DNA from: Chloroflexota bacterium
GTDB taxonomy: Bacteria; Chloroflexota; Anaerolineae; Aggregatilineales; Phototrophicaceae
Length of the DNA: 64,000 nt
Direction of reading: 5' to 3'
Assembly: GCA_011523705.1 (NCBI GenBank)
Contig: WTGC01000140.1
Span: forward strand, 62,001-126,000
Shown here piece by piece: positions 1-9,847 of this stretch; position 1 is the first letter of the stretch; each line of letters opens with the position of its first letter. The notes under the pieces are model-generated. The model ran no database searches. It was given only the letters and a program-made list of their open reading frames with translations, and was not told where the DNA came from. The translations under genes were made by a program, and so were the position numbers.

Positions 1-380
1 CGCCAACTTTCGCGTCTACGCTAGCTGGCGCCTTTTGCGCCTGTGTTGTCTTCTCACTAATTTATCTTGTTGGGCGCTCATTCGCGCAACTCGCTGCGAG
101 ACGCCATCATCAGTCGTCTCCTCTGACCGCTCTAGGACGCGGCGATGTGCATCTAATGACTGTGGGCGGGCTTATCGTCGGGTTTCCTCATGCGCTGGTC
201 GTGATGGCGATGACGATACTGTTGGGCGGAATCGCAGCGGCTGGCTATATGCTGGCCAAGCGCAGGTCCGGCGGCTACCAGCGGTTCAGCGCCATTCCTT
301 ACGCGCCTTGCATATTGGCGGCGGTCTATGCCGTCTTGCTGTTACGCGCTGAACTGAGCCAGCTGATCTTCGGGCTCTAG
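1..380 (+). CDS. Type IV prepilin peptidase, C-terminal part (5' end outside window)
   Basis: An open frame runs from base 3 to the TAG at 378-380 with no start codon that fits the family, so the gene begins before the window. Prepilin peptidases (family A24) are membrane aspartyl proteases that cleave leaders of type IV pilins and pseudopilins. The second catalytic aspartate sits in GRGDVHL (codons at 135-155), followed by TVGGLIVGFP and later AIPYAP, which match the conserved GxGDxxL and IPxxP regions of the family. Two or three hydrophobic helices are visible. The gene converges on mnmA and overlaps its 3' end by 39 bases. No pilin genes lie in the window. The family call is fairly firm; a related A24 peptidase of other specificity is possible. 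Confidence 0.72.
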   Translation, partial: PTFASTLAGAFCACVVFSLIYLVGRSFAQLAARRHHQSSPLTALGRGDVHLMTVGGLIVGFPHALVVMAMTILLGGIAAAGYMLAKRRSGGYQRFSAIPYAPCILAAVYAVLLLRAELSQLIFGL

Positions 381-1481
381 GTGATCCGCCGCTTCGTCGA
401 ATTTGGCGATTAAGCCGCCGCCGAGGCAGACATCGCCTTGATAGACGACCGCCGCTTGGCCTGGCGTGATGTCGCGCTGCGGTTCATCAAAGTCAACGCG
501 CGCGCGTCCGTCGCCCAAGGGCTGCACCAGCGCGCCTTGCGGCCGCGAGCGATAGCGGATTTTGACCTCGGCGCGGAATGGCTGGGCCGGCGGGGCGCCG
601 CTAACCCAGTTGACGCGCTCCGTGAACAGATGGTCGCGCCCAAGTTCAGCGCGCGTGCCGACGACCAGCGCGTTCTTGAACGGGTTCATCGCCAAAACAT
701 ACAGCGGCTCGTGATGCGAAAGGCCGAGCCCTTTGCGCTGCCCGATCGTATAATTCGCCAAGCCCCGGTGTTCACCCAAGACGGCGCCCGCCGTCGTCAT
801 GATGGGTCCCTTGCTCATCACATCGGAGGCATGCGCCGTCAAGAAATCGCGATAGTCGCTCTTGCCCAGGAAGCACAGATCCTGGCTGTCCTTCCGATTG
901 GCAAGGTCCAAGCCCAATTCGATCGCGATGCGGCGGACTTCGGCTTTGGGATATTCACCAACGGGGAACAGCGTTTTGGCTAACTGCTCCTGCCCCATGA
1001 CGCTGAGGACATAACTCTGATCTTTGCCGGGATCCAGCCCCTTCATCAACAGCCGCTTTCCCGCGGAATCCTCCGAGATGCGCGCGTAGTGGCCGGTCGC
1101 CAGGTAATCCGCGTCCAAGGCGAGCGCGTGGCGCAGCAGCCAATCGAAGCGAATATGCCGATTGCATTCGAGGCAGGGGTTGGGCGTGAAGCCGGCACGG
1201 TGCTGGTCGATGAAATACTGGACGACCGTGTCGCGAAATACCGCTTTGCTGTCAAGCACATAGAAGGGAATGCCGAGCTTGTCAGCCACCGTCCGCGCGA
1301 TGAGCATCTGATCCGGCGTGCAGCAGCGATTATGCTCAGCGCCGCCCAGTGCTTCATCCGACCACAAGCGCATCATCATGCCGACGACATCGTAGCCCGC
1401 GCGCACCAGAAGCGCCGCCGCCACCGAGCTGTCTACGCCGCCGCTCATGGCGACGACGACGCGGTTATCGCTCAGGCTCAT
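342..1481 (-). CDS. mnmA: tRNA-uridine 2-sulfurtransferase MnmA
   Basis: Predicted cytosolic enzyme that activates U34 of Lys, Glu and Gln tRNAs with ATP and inserts sulfur to give 2-thiouridine. The 379-residue length is normal. The N-terminal PP-loop SGGVDSS is at residues 13-19, the first catalytic cysteine is C103 in NPCLEC, and the second is C203 in SQDLCFL, so the persulfide-relay pair is intact. GHYAR (130-134) and YTIGQRKGLG are also typical. Its start overlaps the stop of the cysteine desulfurase by four bases, so the two are translationally coupled and the desulfurase is the likely sulfur donor. The 3' end runs 39 bases into the convergent prepilin peptidase gene. Confidence 0.96.
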   Translation of the reverse strand: MSLSDNRVVVAMSGGVDSSVAAALLVRAGYDVVGMMMRLWSDEALGGAEHNRCCTPDQMLIARTVADKLGIPFYVLDSKAVFRDTVVQYFIDQHRAGFTPNPCLECNRHIRFDWLLRHALALDADYLATGHYARISEDSAGKRLLMKGLDPGKDQSYVLSVMGQEQLAKTLFPVGEYPKAEVRRIAIELGLDLANRKDSQDLCFLGKSDYRDFLTAHASDVMSKGPIMTTAGAVLGEHRGLANYTIGQRKGLGLSHHEPLYVLAMNPFKNALVVGTRAELGRDHLFTERVNWVSGAPPAQPFRAEVKIRYRSRPQGALVQPLGDGRARVDFDEPQRDITPGQAAVVYQGDVCLGGGLIAKFDEAADHLEPEDQLAQFSA

Positions 1482-2656
1482 GTGACGAATTCTCGCCTCA
1501 GGCTGCGCAGCTTGCCCACTGAATCGACCAGGATATCCATAACATATTCAATGTCCGCTTCGGTTGTCTGGATGCCGACCGAAAGGCGCAGCCCGCATAG
1601 AGCCTCTTCGGACGAATATTCCAGCGCCAAGAGCACATCCGATGGTTCAGGATGGCCGGTCTTGCAGGCGGAACCGCTGCTGGCGGCAATGCCATTCATG
1701 TCCAAGTGCATCAGCAGGGAATTCGCGTCAATGCCGGGCAAGACAAAGCTGGCAAGCGATGGCAGGCGTTCAGCAGGATGACCCGTTAATTGAGCGCTGG
1801 CCACGCGCGAAATCAGTCCGTTGATCAATTGGTCGCGCCTGTTTTGAAAATGCCTCAGACGCTCATCTGTCTCCGTGTAGGCCAGTTCCAGCGCCGTGGC
1901 CAAGCCAACGATGAAGGCGGTATTATGCGTACCGGCTCGCCGCCCGCCTTCGTGACCGCCGCCGGTGAGCACGCTGGGCAATTCGATGCCGTCCTTAACG
2001 TATAAGACGCCGATGCCCTTGGGTCCGTAGAATTTATGCGCCGAAAGGCTCAACATATCGACGCCGAGCTGCTCGACATCAAGCGTCAGCTGCCCGCCGG
2101 CCTGCACCGCGTCGGTATGGAACAAGACATCGTGCTCGTGCGCAATCGCCGCCAACTCGGCGAGGTCGTTGACGCTGCCCACTTCATTGTTGGCGTAAAT
2201 GACGCTGGCGAGCGCCGCGCCGCGCCGGCAAGCGTCGGCAAATCGCCCCGCCTCGACCAAACCATGCCGATCGACTGGAACAACAACCGGCTCGGCATCT
2301 GTCAGTTCGCCAAGCTGCAGGACGGTGTTGATGACGGCGCTGTGTTCGACCGGCGTGGTAATCAAGCGGGCGGGTCTGCCCTGCTGGCGGGCAAGCCAGG
2401 CCGCGCCGCGAATCGCCAAATTGTCGCTCTCCGAGCCACAGCTGGTGAAGACGACTTCAGATGGCTGGCAATTGAGGATTTGGGCGACGCGCGCGCGCGC
2501 CTTTTCAATCGCCATTTCGCCACGGCGTCCTTGACTGTGGCTTGATGTCGAATTGCCGTAGACCTCACTGAAATATGGCATCATCGCTTCAATCACGCGG
2601 GGATCGACCGGTGTTGAAGCTGAGTAATCGAGGTAGACTTCGCGATTTCTTTTCAT
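1478..2656 (-). CDS. Cysteine desulfurase, NifS/IscS class
   Basis: PLP-dependent enzyme that takes sulfur from cysteine as a protein persulfide. The 392-residue reading from ATG 2656 starts at MKRNREVYLDYSAS, the usual beginning of the family; an upstream in-frame start would add 16 unrelated residues. H105 (VEH) stacks on PLP, K208 in SAHKFYG is the PLP lysine, and C331 in SSGSACKTG is the catalytic cysteine on a loop of class I type. It precedes mnmA with a four-base overlap, so tRNA thiolation is the obvious use. The SUF operon at 24-29 kb carries no desulfurase, so this protein may supply it too (inference). A promoter and inverted repeat lie upstream at 2746-2774. Confidence 0.95.
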   Translation of the reverse strand: MKRNREVYLDYSASTPVDPRVIEAMMPYFSEVYGNSTSSHSQGRRGEMAIEKARARVAQILNCQPSEVVFTSCGSESDNLAIRGAAWLARQQGRPARLITTPVEHSAVINTVLQLGELTDAEPVVVPVDRHGLVEAGRFADACRRGAALASVIYANNEVGSVNDLAELAAIAHEHDVLFHTDAVQAGGQLTLDVEQLGVDMLSLSAHKFYGPKGIGVLYVKDGIELPSVLTGGGHEGGRRAGTHNTAFIVGLATALELAYTETDERLRHFQNRRDQLINGLISRVASAQLTGHPAERLPSLASFVLPGIDANSLLMHLDMNGIAASSGSACKTGHPEPSDVLLALEYSSEEALCGLRLSVGIQTTEADIEYVMDILVDSVGKLRSLRREFVT

Positions 2657-2745
2657 TGAATGAGTCTCTTTGTAGCCTGCCCGTCGGTAGAATTTACTCA
2701 GCAATTTTCAATACAACGACCGGCCAGCGCTCTCTCATGCGCCAT

Positions 2746-2773
2746 TTTATACCAATTGAACCGCCTTGTTCAA
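2746..2773 (-). promoter_or_regulatory. Promoter of the desulfurase-mnmA operon
   Basis: On the minus strand there is TTGAAC (2768-2773), a 16-base spacer and TATAAA (2746-2751), which fits a sigma70-type promoter about 90 bases before the desulfurase start. The -35 box lies inside the inverted repeat described at 2755-2774. Confidence 0.55.
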
Positions 2774-2774
2774 T
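2755..2774. promoter_or_regulatory. Candidate operator, inverted repeat ATTGAAC-N6-GTTCAAT
   Basis: A perfect 7-base inverted repeat, ATTGAAC (2755-2761) and GTTCAAT (2768-2774), with a 6-base centre. It covers the -35 box and most of the spacer of the minus-strand promoter, the position expected for a repressor site. The regulator is unknown. Confidence 0.45.
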
Positions 2775-2807
2775 GAATAGAGCCAGCATCTTGCGGCAAT
2801 AAGTTGA

Positions 2808-4208
<1,401 letters not shown>

Positions 4209-4228
4209 CCGGAGGGCTTAGCGTATGA

Positions 4229-4247
4229 CGGGCAAGTAAATTGCCCG
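4229..4247 (+). other. Hairpin between eno and pyk
   Basis: CGGGCAA (4229-4235), loop gtaaa, TTGCCCG (4241-4247) form a perfect 7-bp stem. No T-run follows, so it is not a standard intrinsic terminator. It may protect the eno 3' end or tune read-through into pyk. Confidence 0.4.
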
Positions 4248-4284
4248 GCGAACACGCGACAAGTAGATTCACATTCGAGAGGGG

Positions 4285-5748
4285 ATGCGCGTGCGTCTCA
4301 GCCTGGATAGCAAGCTTACCAAAATCGTTGCGACCATAGGTCCCGCATCAAGTGACCCCGAGACGCTCCGCGCTATGATCCGTGGCGGCATGAATGTGGC
4401 GCGCATCAACTTTTCTCACGGCGATCACCAGACACACGGTGAGACAATCGACCATATTCGCCGGCTCGCCGCCGAAGAAGGCGCTGTCGTCGCCGTATTA
4501 TGCGATATACAAGGTCCCAAGATTCGCATCGGCGAATTGCAGCAAGAGCCGATGATGCTCGAGATTGGGGACCGCGTCACGCTCACGCTGGATGAGATTA
4601 TCGGCCGAGACGGCATTGTGTCGCTGCCTCATCCGGAGTTCCTGCGCGATATAGAAGCGGGAACCACCCTGCTGCTCGATGACGGCAACTTGCAGTTCAG
4701 CGTGCTCGATGCAGACGGGCGCAATCTCGTCTGCAATGTCGTGGTGGGCGGTCCATTAAGGTCGCGCAAGGGCGTTTCGGCGCCGAACGCGCGGCTGACA
4801 CTGTCCGCCATCACTGACAAGGATCGGTCGGATATCGAATTCGCCCTGGCCAAAGATTGCGATTATATGGCGATGTCCTTCGTGCGCTCCGCCGATGACA
4901 TCCGCGAACTCAAGCGATTGATGGGGCAGTTGGGCCGGCGCTCCGCCGTCATCGCAAAGATTGAAATGGGAGAAGCGCTGGAAAACATAGAAGAGATCAT
5001 TGCGGTCTGCGATGGCATCATGGTCGCGCGCGGCGACCTCGGCATTGAAACGCCGGCGGAGGAAGTGCCATTTCATCAGAAACGAATTATCAAGCTCTGC
5101 AACCTGGCGGCGAAGCCAGTCATCACGGCGACGCAAATGCTGGAGTCGATGACCGAGAATCCGCGGCCGACGCGCGCCGAAGCGAGTGACGTGTACAACG
5201 CCATCTTGGACGGCACTGACGCGATCATGCTGAGCGCCGAGAGCGCCAGCGGCAGTTATCCCGTGCGGGCGGTGGAGGTCATGAGCGAGATCGCATCCAT
5301 TGCCGAGAAGAACCTCAGCTATCAATCCCCCTCGTCACTCAATCAAACGAATGGCGGCGAAGTTAGAGAAGACATTTCGGACGCCATCTGCAAGGCGACA
5401 ACGGAACTATCGCAAGCCATCAAGCCGAAAGCCATCGTGACGACAAGCATGTCCGGATACACAACGCGGCGCGTGGCTAAAGAGCGACCGAACACCCCAA
5501 TCCTCTGCATGACGCCGAATACCAAGACGCAGCGAAGCATGTCGCTGGTATGGGGTGTCACATCCCTGCAAATTCAGGAGTTTACTACGATTGACGAGAT
5601 GATCAGCATCATCGTGCGCACGGCGCATGACCGGCGTCTGGTCAATCGCGGCGATCGGCTGCTGATCATCGCCGGCGTCCCCTTTGGGATCGACGGTCAG
5701 ACCAACCTGGTCAAGATCCATACTGTTGGCGAAGAAGGCGAGATTTAG
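4285..5748 (+). CDS. pyk: Pyruvate kinase
   Basis: Converts phosphoenolpyruvate and ADP to pyruvate and ATP. About 487 residues, the size of enzymes without the extra C-terminal PEP-utiliser domain of some Firmicutes. Visible motifs are TKIVATIGPAS, MNVARINFSHG, DIQGPKIRIG, the catalytic KIEMGEALENIEEI, MVARGDLGIE and PVITATQMLESM. The C-terminal regulatory domain includes TTSMSGYTTRRVAKERPNTP. The start is uncertain: the purine run GAGAGGGG (4277-4284) touches the ATG at 4285, so the GTG at 4291, two codons later and about six bases from the run, may be the real start. Probably expressed with eno or from its own promoter in the 76-base gap. Confidence 0.95.
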   Translation: MRVRLSLDSKLTKIVATIGPASSDPETLRAMIRGGMNVARINFSHGDHQTHGETIDHIRRLAAEEGAVVAVLCDIQGPKIRIGELQQEPMMLEIGDRVTLTLDEIIGRDGIVSLPHPEFLRDIEAGTTLLLDDGNLQFSVLDADGRNLVCNVVVGGPLRSRKGVSAPNARLTLSAITDKDRSDIEFALAKDCDYMAMSFVRSADDIRELKRLMGQLGRRSAVIAKIEMGEALENIEEIIAVCDGIMVARGDLGIETPAEEVPFHQKRIIKLCNLAAKPVITATQMLESMTENPRPTRAEASDVYNAILDGTDAIMLSAESASGSYPVRAVEVMSEIASIAEKNLSYQSPSSLNQTNGGEVREDISDAICKATTELSQAIKPKAIVTTSMSGYTTRRVAKERPNTPILCMTPNTKTQRSMSLVWGVTSLQIQEFTTIDEMISIIVRTAHDRRLVNRGDRLLIIAGVPFGIDGQTNLVKIHTVGEEGEI

Positions 5749-5814
5749 CCGTCTTTTCTCGCAAGCATAGCGAGCTGGATTGGCCTGCGAATTACGGAAA
5801 GGCGCACTGGCGGC

Positions 5815-6351
5815 TCAGTGTCGTTCCACTTGCTGCGAGGCAACCCATTTTGCATCAATCGGGCTTGGCTCGGCGGGTTTAACGTGGCGGGAGCGCGTGG
5901 CAATGGTACCATCCGAAGTGTAATTCACTTGGCTGGTGGTGCAATGCGGGCAAATATTCCAGGGTAGCTCAAGCAGATAATCGCAATTCACACAGGCTTT
6001 TTTGAGTCGATGATGACAGTTGGGGCAAGCTTGCCAGTCGTGCTGGACGCGCTGGCCGCATCCCGGGCAAGTCGGTCGTTCTTCAATTTCTTGCAGCAGA
6101 GCCTCTTCTTCCAGCGCGCGTTCATACGTCTCTGAAAGTGTGGCGCGGGGCCGCAGCATGATGTAGATGAACAGACCGGGCACACTCAAGAGCGAGACGA
6201 TAATGGCGACCAGCAACTGCGCCAGCGGGTCGCGCGATCGAGAGCGCATGTCGCGATAAGCCCAGATGACCATCGCCAGCCAAAACGCGGCCAGCGTCAC
6301 CGCGACAAACACTGTACCAACCAGCAGAATATCGTCGAAGCCTTCAGGCAT
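5815..6351 (-). CDS. Membrane protein with double zinc ribbon
   Basis: 178 residues, function unknown. Two hydrophobic helices at about 8-30 and 45-67 are followed by a short acidic helix and two zinc ribbons: C95/C98 with C109/C112, and C120/C123 with C134/C137, all four pairs CxxC. The zinc part should face the cytoplasm if the short N-terminus is outside (inference). A polar tail follows. Such double zinc-ribbon proteins are frequent as general protein or nucleic-acid contact modules, so no specific role can be given. It lies 42 bases downstream of the unknown 484-residue membrane protein in the same direction and is probably cotranscribed with it. It converges on pyk. Confidence 0.7.
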   Translation of the reverse strand: MPEGFDDILLVGTVFVAVTLAAFWLAMVIWAYRDMRSRSRDPLAQLLVAIIVSLLSVPGLFIYIMLRPRATLSETYERALEEEALLQEIEERPTCPGCGQRVQHDWQACPNCHHRLKKACVNCDYLLELPWNICPHCTTSQVNYTSDGTIATRSRHVKPAEPSPIDAKWVASQQVERH

Positions 6352-6393
6352 GCGCCCGTCTCCAAAGTCGATCGTCAGAGCTACGGGACGAAA

Positions 6394-7848
6394 TCACTGG
6401 CCGCTCGCCGCAGCGATGCTGGAGTCAACCGCCAATAGCATCATTTCGCTGACTACGGTGTCAAATTGATGACCCGAAGCGTAGAACCTGATTGCGTTGA
6501 TGAAGGCGGGCCGGCGATCCTCCGCGATCAAGTTGAGCAGATTCCCGGAGTCAAAGGTATGCCAAACCGTTGGATTGGTGTCGACGTGCTCCTGCAGGCA
6601 ACTGGCGCAGATCTTTTTGTGCGTACCCGACGCCTGCTCTTCATAGTAGAAACCGCGGAACCAATCGCTTCGACTGTTGAGGGGCGGGTTTTCCATGGTG
6701 TACATGATATGCAACATCAACGGGCATTCACTGCCCGCTTTGCCACATAAACTGAGCGACTGGAAGTTCAGACTGAATGTGGCGAGCACACTAAGTGAAT
6801 CCAGCGTTCTTACATCCAAGCCCTCACCCTCAAATTCATGAATACAGGAAATCTCGCCATGGCTGGCGGCATTGTTGTAGCGCTGCAAGTTCACGCCGAC
6901 GCGGCCGTCGAAGTCGATAACGGAAAATGATCCCGGTGGACTTTGACCGGGCAGACGGCTGCAATTCCAATTCAATGGTTCGCCGGGCGCATACATTTGC
7001 CCGATGCTTGCGCTCTGCAAGCTGAAGTCGCCGGTAAGCAACAGGTTAGTTGTATCATCCAGCGTTCGAACGCTACGATTGCCAATGCGGATCACCAATT
7101 CGTTGCCGGGCGCAACCGGATTGCGCAGATTGGGATCATCGCCGAAGAATGCGCTGACCTCGCCGGCCAGATTCAGCAGCCGTATTTCGTCTTCGGAGAC
7201 GCTGAGGCGATAGCGGCCATTCGATTTCGACTGGACGTGAACACCCTTGTCCGTATTGAGGTCATCGCTATAGATATCCATCACAAAGGGAAGGCTGTCG
7301 ACGCCGGTCACGATCACATCAAGCTGCCCTGACAGCCGCGAGAATTGTACGCGCTGAGGGTCCCGGCTCCAGTCGAAGCGCGGGCGAATGGCGTGGTTGA
7401 AAGTAACGAAGGTGTTGCCCTGCAAAGTTACGGCAGCGAGCAGCTTGGTCGCCTCGCCCTCAGCGCCGGCATCATCACGAAATTGGATTGTCGCCTGTGA
7501 GAGCGAATCCGTGCTGACGCTGGTGGCCGTGTTGGTCAAATCTTCACGATTCCGCTCAACGGTCTCCCTCAAATCGGCGCCGGTAATGCCGACGGTCCCC
7601 TTGGAAACGTGCAGCATGGCGGAAATTGGTACGGTCGAGCGAAACAGGTAATGCCAGACGCCGAACGCGGCCGTCAGTGTCATGGTGCAAAATAAGGCAA
7701 AAGCGCACAGCAGCACGATCCAGGCAGTGCGTTCGGGAGAATGAGCGCCGCCAAAGTCGTAGTCCAAGTCCTGACTCGAGGCGGCTTGAATGATCTGTTC
7801 CGCCTGTTGCGTGATATCCAGCTTTTGCGTGCTCAAAACCGCATCCAA
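6394..7848 (-). CDS. Unknown single-pass membrane protein, 484 residues
   Basis: Not recognised. An N-terminal cytoplasmic segment of about 40 residues is followed by one strong helix at about 42-68 and a large, probably extracellular domain. Residues around 190-290 have alternating hydrophobic and polar residues with SKSNGRYRLSVSEDEIRLLN and a nearby GNELVIRIGNRSVRT, reminiscent of a FecR-like beta domain, but this is only a resemblance. The C-terminal third holds six or seven cysteines, including ICASC, and may be disulfide-bonded or bind metal. A promoter, GCGACA-17-TATAAT, lies just upstream. The zinc-ribbon membrane protein follows, so the two may work together. There is no adjacent sigma or anti-sigma gene to support a FecR reading. 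Confidence 0.6.
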   Translation of the reverse strand: MDAVLSTQKLDITQQAEQIIQAASSQDLDYDFGGAHSPERTAWIVLLCAFALFCTMTLTAAFGVWHYLFRSTVPISAMLHVSKGTVGITGADLRETVERNREDLTNTATSVSTDSLSQATIQFRDDAGAEGEATKLLAAVTLQGNTFVTFNHAIRPRFDWSRDPQRVQFSRLSGQLDVIVTGVDSLPFVMDIYSDDLNTDKGVHVQSKSNGRYRLSVSEDEIRLLNLAGEVSAFFGDDPNLRNPVAPGNELVIRIGNRSVRTLDDTTNLLLTGDFSLQSASIGQMYAPGEPLNWNCSRLPGQSPPGSFSVIDFDGRVGVNLQRYNNAASHGEISCIHEFEGEGLDVRTLDSLSVLATFSLNFQSLSLCGKAGSECPLMLHIMYTMENPPLNSRSDWFRGFYYEEQASGTHKKICASCLQEHVDTNPTVWHTFDSGNLLNLIAEDRRPAFINAIRFYASGHQFDTVVSEMMLLAVDSSIAAASGQ

Positions 7849-7866
7849 GACTCGATTGGCAAGCTC

Positions 7867-7895
7867 ATTATAGCATTTGCCAACTCTTTTGTCGC
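7867..7895 (-). promoter_or_regulatory. Promoter of the 484-residue membrane protein gene
   Basis: On the minus strand GCGACA (7890-7895), a 17-base spacer and a perfect TATAAT (7867-7872), some 20 bases before the start codon. It is back to back with a second TATAAT on the plus strand at 7909-7914. Confidence 0.5.
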
Positions 7896-7908
7896 CGTGA
7901 TTATACGC

Positions 7909-7914
7909 TATAAT
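7909..7914 (+). promoter_or_regulatory. -10 element of the yebC-ruvC-ruvA promoter
   Basis: Perfect TATAAT 45 bases before the yebC start. No good -35 box is seen at 15-18 bases; the best candidates overlap the -35 of the divergent promoter, so the two promoters may compete. Confidence 0.4.
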
Positions 7915-7958
7915 TCAGGCGCAAGAGCCAGCGGCGGCGAGTCGGAGGAAATATTTCG

Positions 7959-8705
7959 ATGTCCGGTCATAGCAAATGGTCGACGATCAAGCGCAAGAAA
8001 GGCGCCGAGGACGCCAAGCGCGCCAAGATATTCACCCGTTTGGGGCGCGACATCATGATCGCCGCGCGCGAAGGCGGCAGCGACGAAAACGCCAATCCCC
8101 GGCTCAAATTGGCGATCGCCAAGGCGCGCGCCGCCAATATGCCAAAGGATAATATTGAACGCGCCATCAAGAAGGGCACCGGTGAAATCGCCGGCGGCGA
8201 AGTGGTCGAAATGCTCTACGAAGGCTATGGACCTGAGGGCGTTGCCTATATCGTCGAGATCCTCACCGACAACAAGAACCGGGCGCTGGCCGAGGTCAAG
8301 CATGCCTTCAGCAAGCACGAAGGCAGCCTGGCGACCAATGGCGCAGTGATGTGGCAGTTTGATCAAAAAGGATACATCACACTGAAGAGCCCGGCGGATT
8401 TCGATACGGTGTTCATGGAAGCAGCGGAAGCGGGCGCTGAAGATGTGGTCGATGAAGACGGCATCATAGCGGTGTACACGGCGAGAGACGACTTCGCCGC
8501 CGTCGAGCAAGCATTGACCGAAGCAGGATACGAATTCGAAGACCGTGAATTGCGCTGGTTCCCACAGAATGAAGTGCAAGTGCCAACGGGCAAGGCTTTG
8601 CAGAACCTGCGCCTGATGGAGCAGCTGGAGGATGCCGACGATGTGCAGACCGTATCCTCCAATCTTAACATTACAGACGAAGCGCTGGCCGCCTTCGGGT
8701 CGTAA
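7959..8705 (+). CDS. yebC: YebC/PmpR family (TACO1-like) protein
   Basis: 248 residues, starting MSGHSKWSTIKRKKGAEDAK with the invariant MSGHSKW opening. AIAKARAANMPKDNIERAIKKG is the second signature. Family members are cytosolic and reported either as DNA-binding regulators or, more recently, as ribosome-associated translation factors that relieve stalling at proline-rich stretches; the sequence alone does not separate these roles. GGAGGA precedes the start at good distance. It is followed one base after its stop by ruvC and then ruvA, the gene order found in many bacteria. Confidence 0.95.
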   Translation: MSGHSKWSTIKRKKGAEDAKRAKIFTRLGRDIMIAAREGGSDENANPRLKLAIAKARAANMPKDNIERAIKKGTGEIAGGEVVEMLYEGYGPEGVAYIVEILTDNKNRALAEVKHAFSKHEGSLATNGAVMWQFDQKGYITLKSPADFDTVFMEAAEAGAEDVVDEDGIIAVYTARDDFAAVEQALTEAGYEFEDRELRWFPQNEVQVPTGKALQNLRLMEQLEDADDVQTVSSNLNITDEALAAFGS

Positions 8706-8706
8706 G

Positions 8707-9201
8707 ATGCTTTCTCTTGGCATTGACCCGGGCACGGCATCCCTCGGTTACGGGCTGGTTCGAGAGGCTGATGATGGCTCGTTGGCTTGTGTTGATTACG
8801 GTGTCATCCGTACAAGAGCCAATACCCCGATGCCCCAACGACTGAAGCACATTCATGATGAGCTTGTCGCCTTGATTGAACGCTACCAGCCTGATCGAGC
8901 CGCGGTGGAGGAGCTATTCTTTGCCCGCAACGTGACGACAGCCATCACGGTGGCGCAGGCGCGGGGCGTGGTCTTGCTGGCGCTGCAGAATGCCGGCTTG
9001 CCAATCGCGGAATACAAGCCGAACGCGGTCAAGCAAGCGATCACGGGCTACGGCGGGGCGGACAAAACGCAGATGCAGGAGATGGTGCGTCTTCTCCTGA
9101 ATCTTGAACGGAGGCCCCGGCCCGATGACGCGGCTGACGCGCTGGCTGTCGCGATTGCTGATTTACACAGTTTTCGACTCGCCAGTTTCAGCACGGTGTG
9201 A
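8707..9201 (+). CDS. ruvC: Holliday junction resolvase RuvC
   Basis: Nuclease that cuts four-way DNA junctions made during recombination repair. 164 residues from ATG 8707, which follows the yebC stop by one base; longer upstream readings lie inside yebC. The four acidic metal ligands are present: D in LGIDPGT, E in AAVEELFFARN and the two D in RPRPDDAADALAVA. The length is slightly short of the usual 165-175. It is cotranscribed with yebC and ruvA. ruvB is not in this window. Confidence 0.96.
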   Translation: MLSLGIDPGTASLGYGLVREADDGSLACVDYGVIRTRANTPMPQRLKHIHDELVALIERYQPDRAAVEELFFARNVTTAITVAQARGVVLLALQNAGLPIAEYKPNAVKQAITGYGGADKTQMQEMVRLLLNLERRPRPDDAADALAVAIADLHSFRLASFSTV

Positions 9202-9216
9202 CGCGGGCGACCGCCG

Positions 9217-9792
9217 ATGATCGCCACCTTAGAAGGGATTCTCGCCAGCAAAGCTTCCGATCATGTGGTCGTTACTGTTGGCGGTATCGGTGTCGAAGTT
9301 AGCGTGCCTTACAGCACAATCGAGAAACTAACTACAGACCGCGTCTTCTTGCATACGCGGCTGGTGGTTCGCGAAGACTCTTTGACCCTTTACGGATTCG
9401 CCACCACCGGCGAACGCGACCTGTTTGACGCCGTCCTCAAGATTAGCGGGATTGGACCGCGCCTGGCCATCGCCATGTTGAGCGTCTTGAGCGTCGACAA
9501 TATTCGTAGCGCCGTCGTTCATGATCGCGCCGAGGTGATTAGCCGCGTTCCCGGCATCGGCAAGAAAACCGCCCAAAAGATCGTGCTGGAATTGCAAGAC
9601 AAGATGCCCTCAACCTTGGAAACCATTCCGTTGGGCGCCGACGGCGATACGAGCGCCGATGTGATGGATGCGCTGACCGCGCTGGGGTACAGCGTAGTCG
9701 AAGCGCAGACGGCGATTCAGGCGATCCCGCTGGACGCGCCTGAAAGCGTCGAAGAGCGCGTCGTGATCGCGCTGCAGATTTTGGGTGGCTGA
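9217..9792 (+). CDS. ruvA: Holliday junction branch migration protein RuvA
   Basis: 191 residues. RuvA tetramers bind Holliday junctions and recruit the RuvB motor. The N-terminal OB domain begins MIATLEGILASK; two helix-hairpin-helix motifs follow, LKISGIGPRLAIAML and ISRVPGIGKKTAQKIV; a linker leads to the C-terminal three-helix domain (ADVMDALTALGYSVVEAQ) that binds RuvB. It starts 15 bases after ruvC. RuvB must be encoded elsewhere. Confidence 0.96.
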   Translation: MIATLEGILASKASDHVVVTVGGIGVEVSVPYSTIEKLTTDRVFLHTRLVVREDSLTLYGFATTGERDLFDAVLKISGIGPRLAIAMLSVLSVDNIRSAVVHDRAEVISRVPGIGKKTAQKIVLELQDKMPSTLETIPLGADGDTSADVMDALTALGYSVVEAQTAIQAIPLDAPESVEERVVIALQILGG

Positions 9793-9847
9793 AGGCGCAA
9801 AGCGCGACAGCACGGCGGACAGCGGCGAGCAATCGCGGGAGAAATCC

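Noticed and set aside
1..352. Plus-strand reading frame at 35-352 in another frame
   Set aside because: It is Arg/Cys/Ser-rich and lies in the wrong frame over the prepilin peptidase tail, whose GDVHL and IPYAP motifs are in frame 3.
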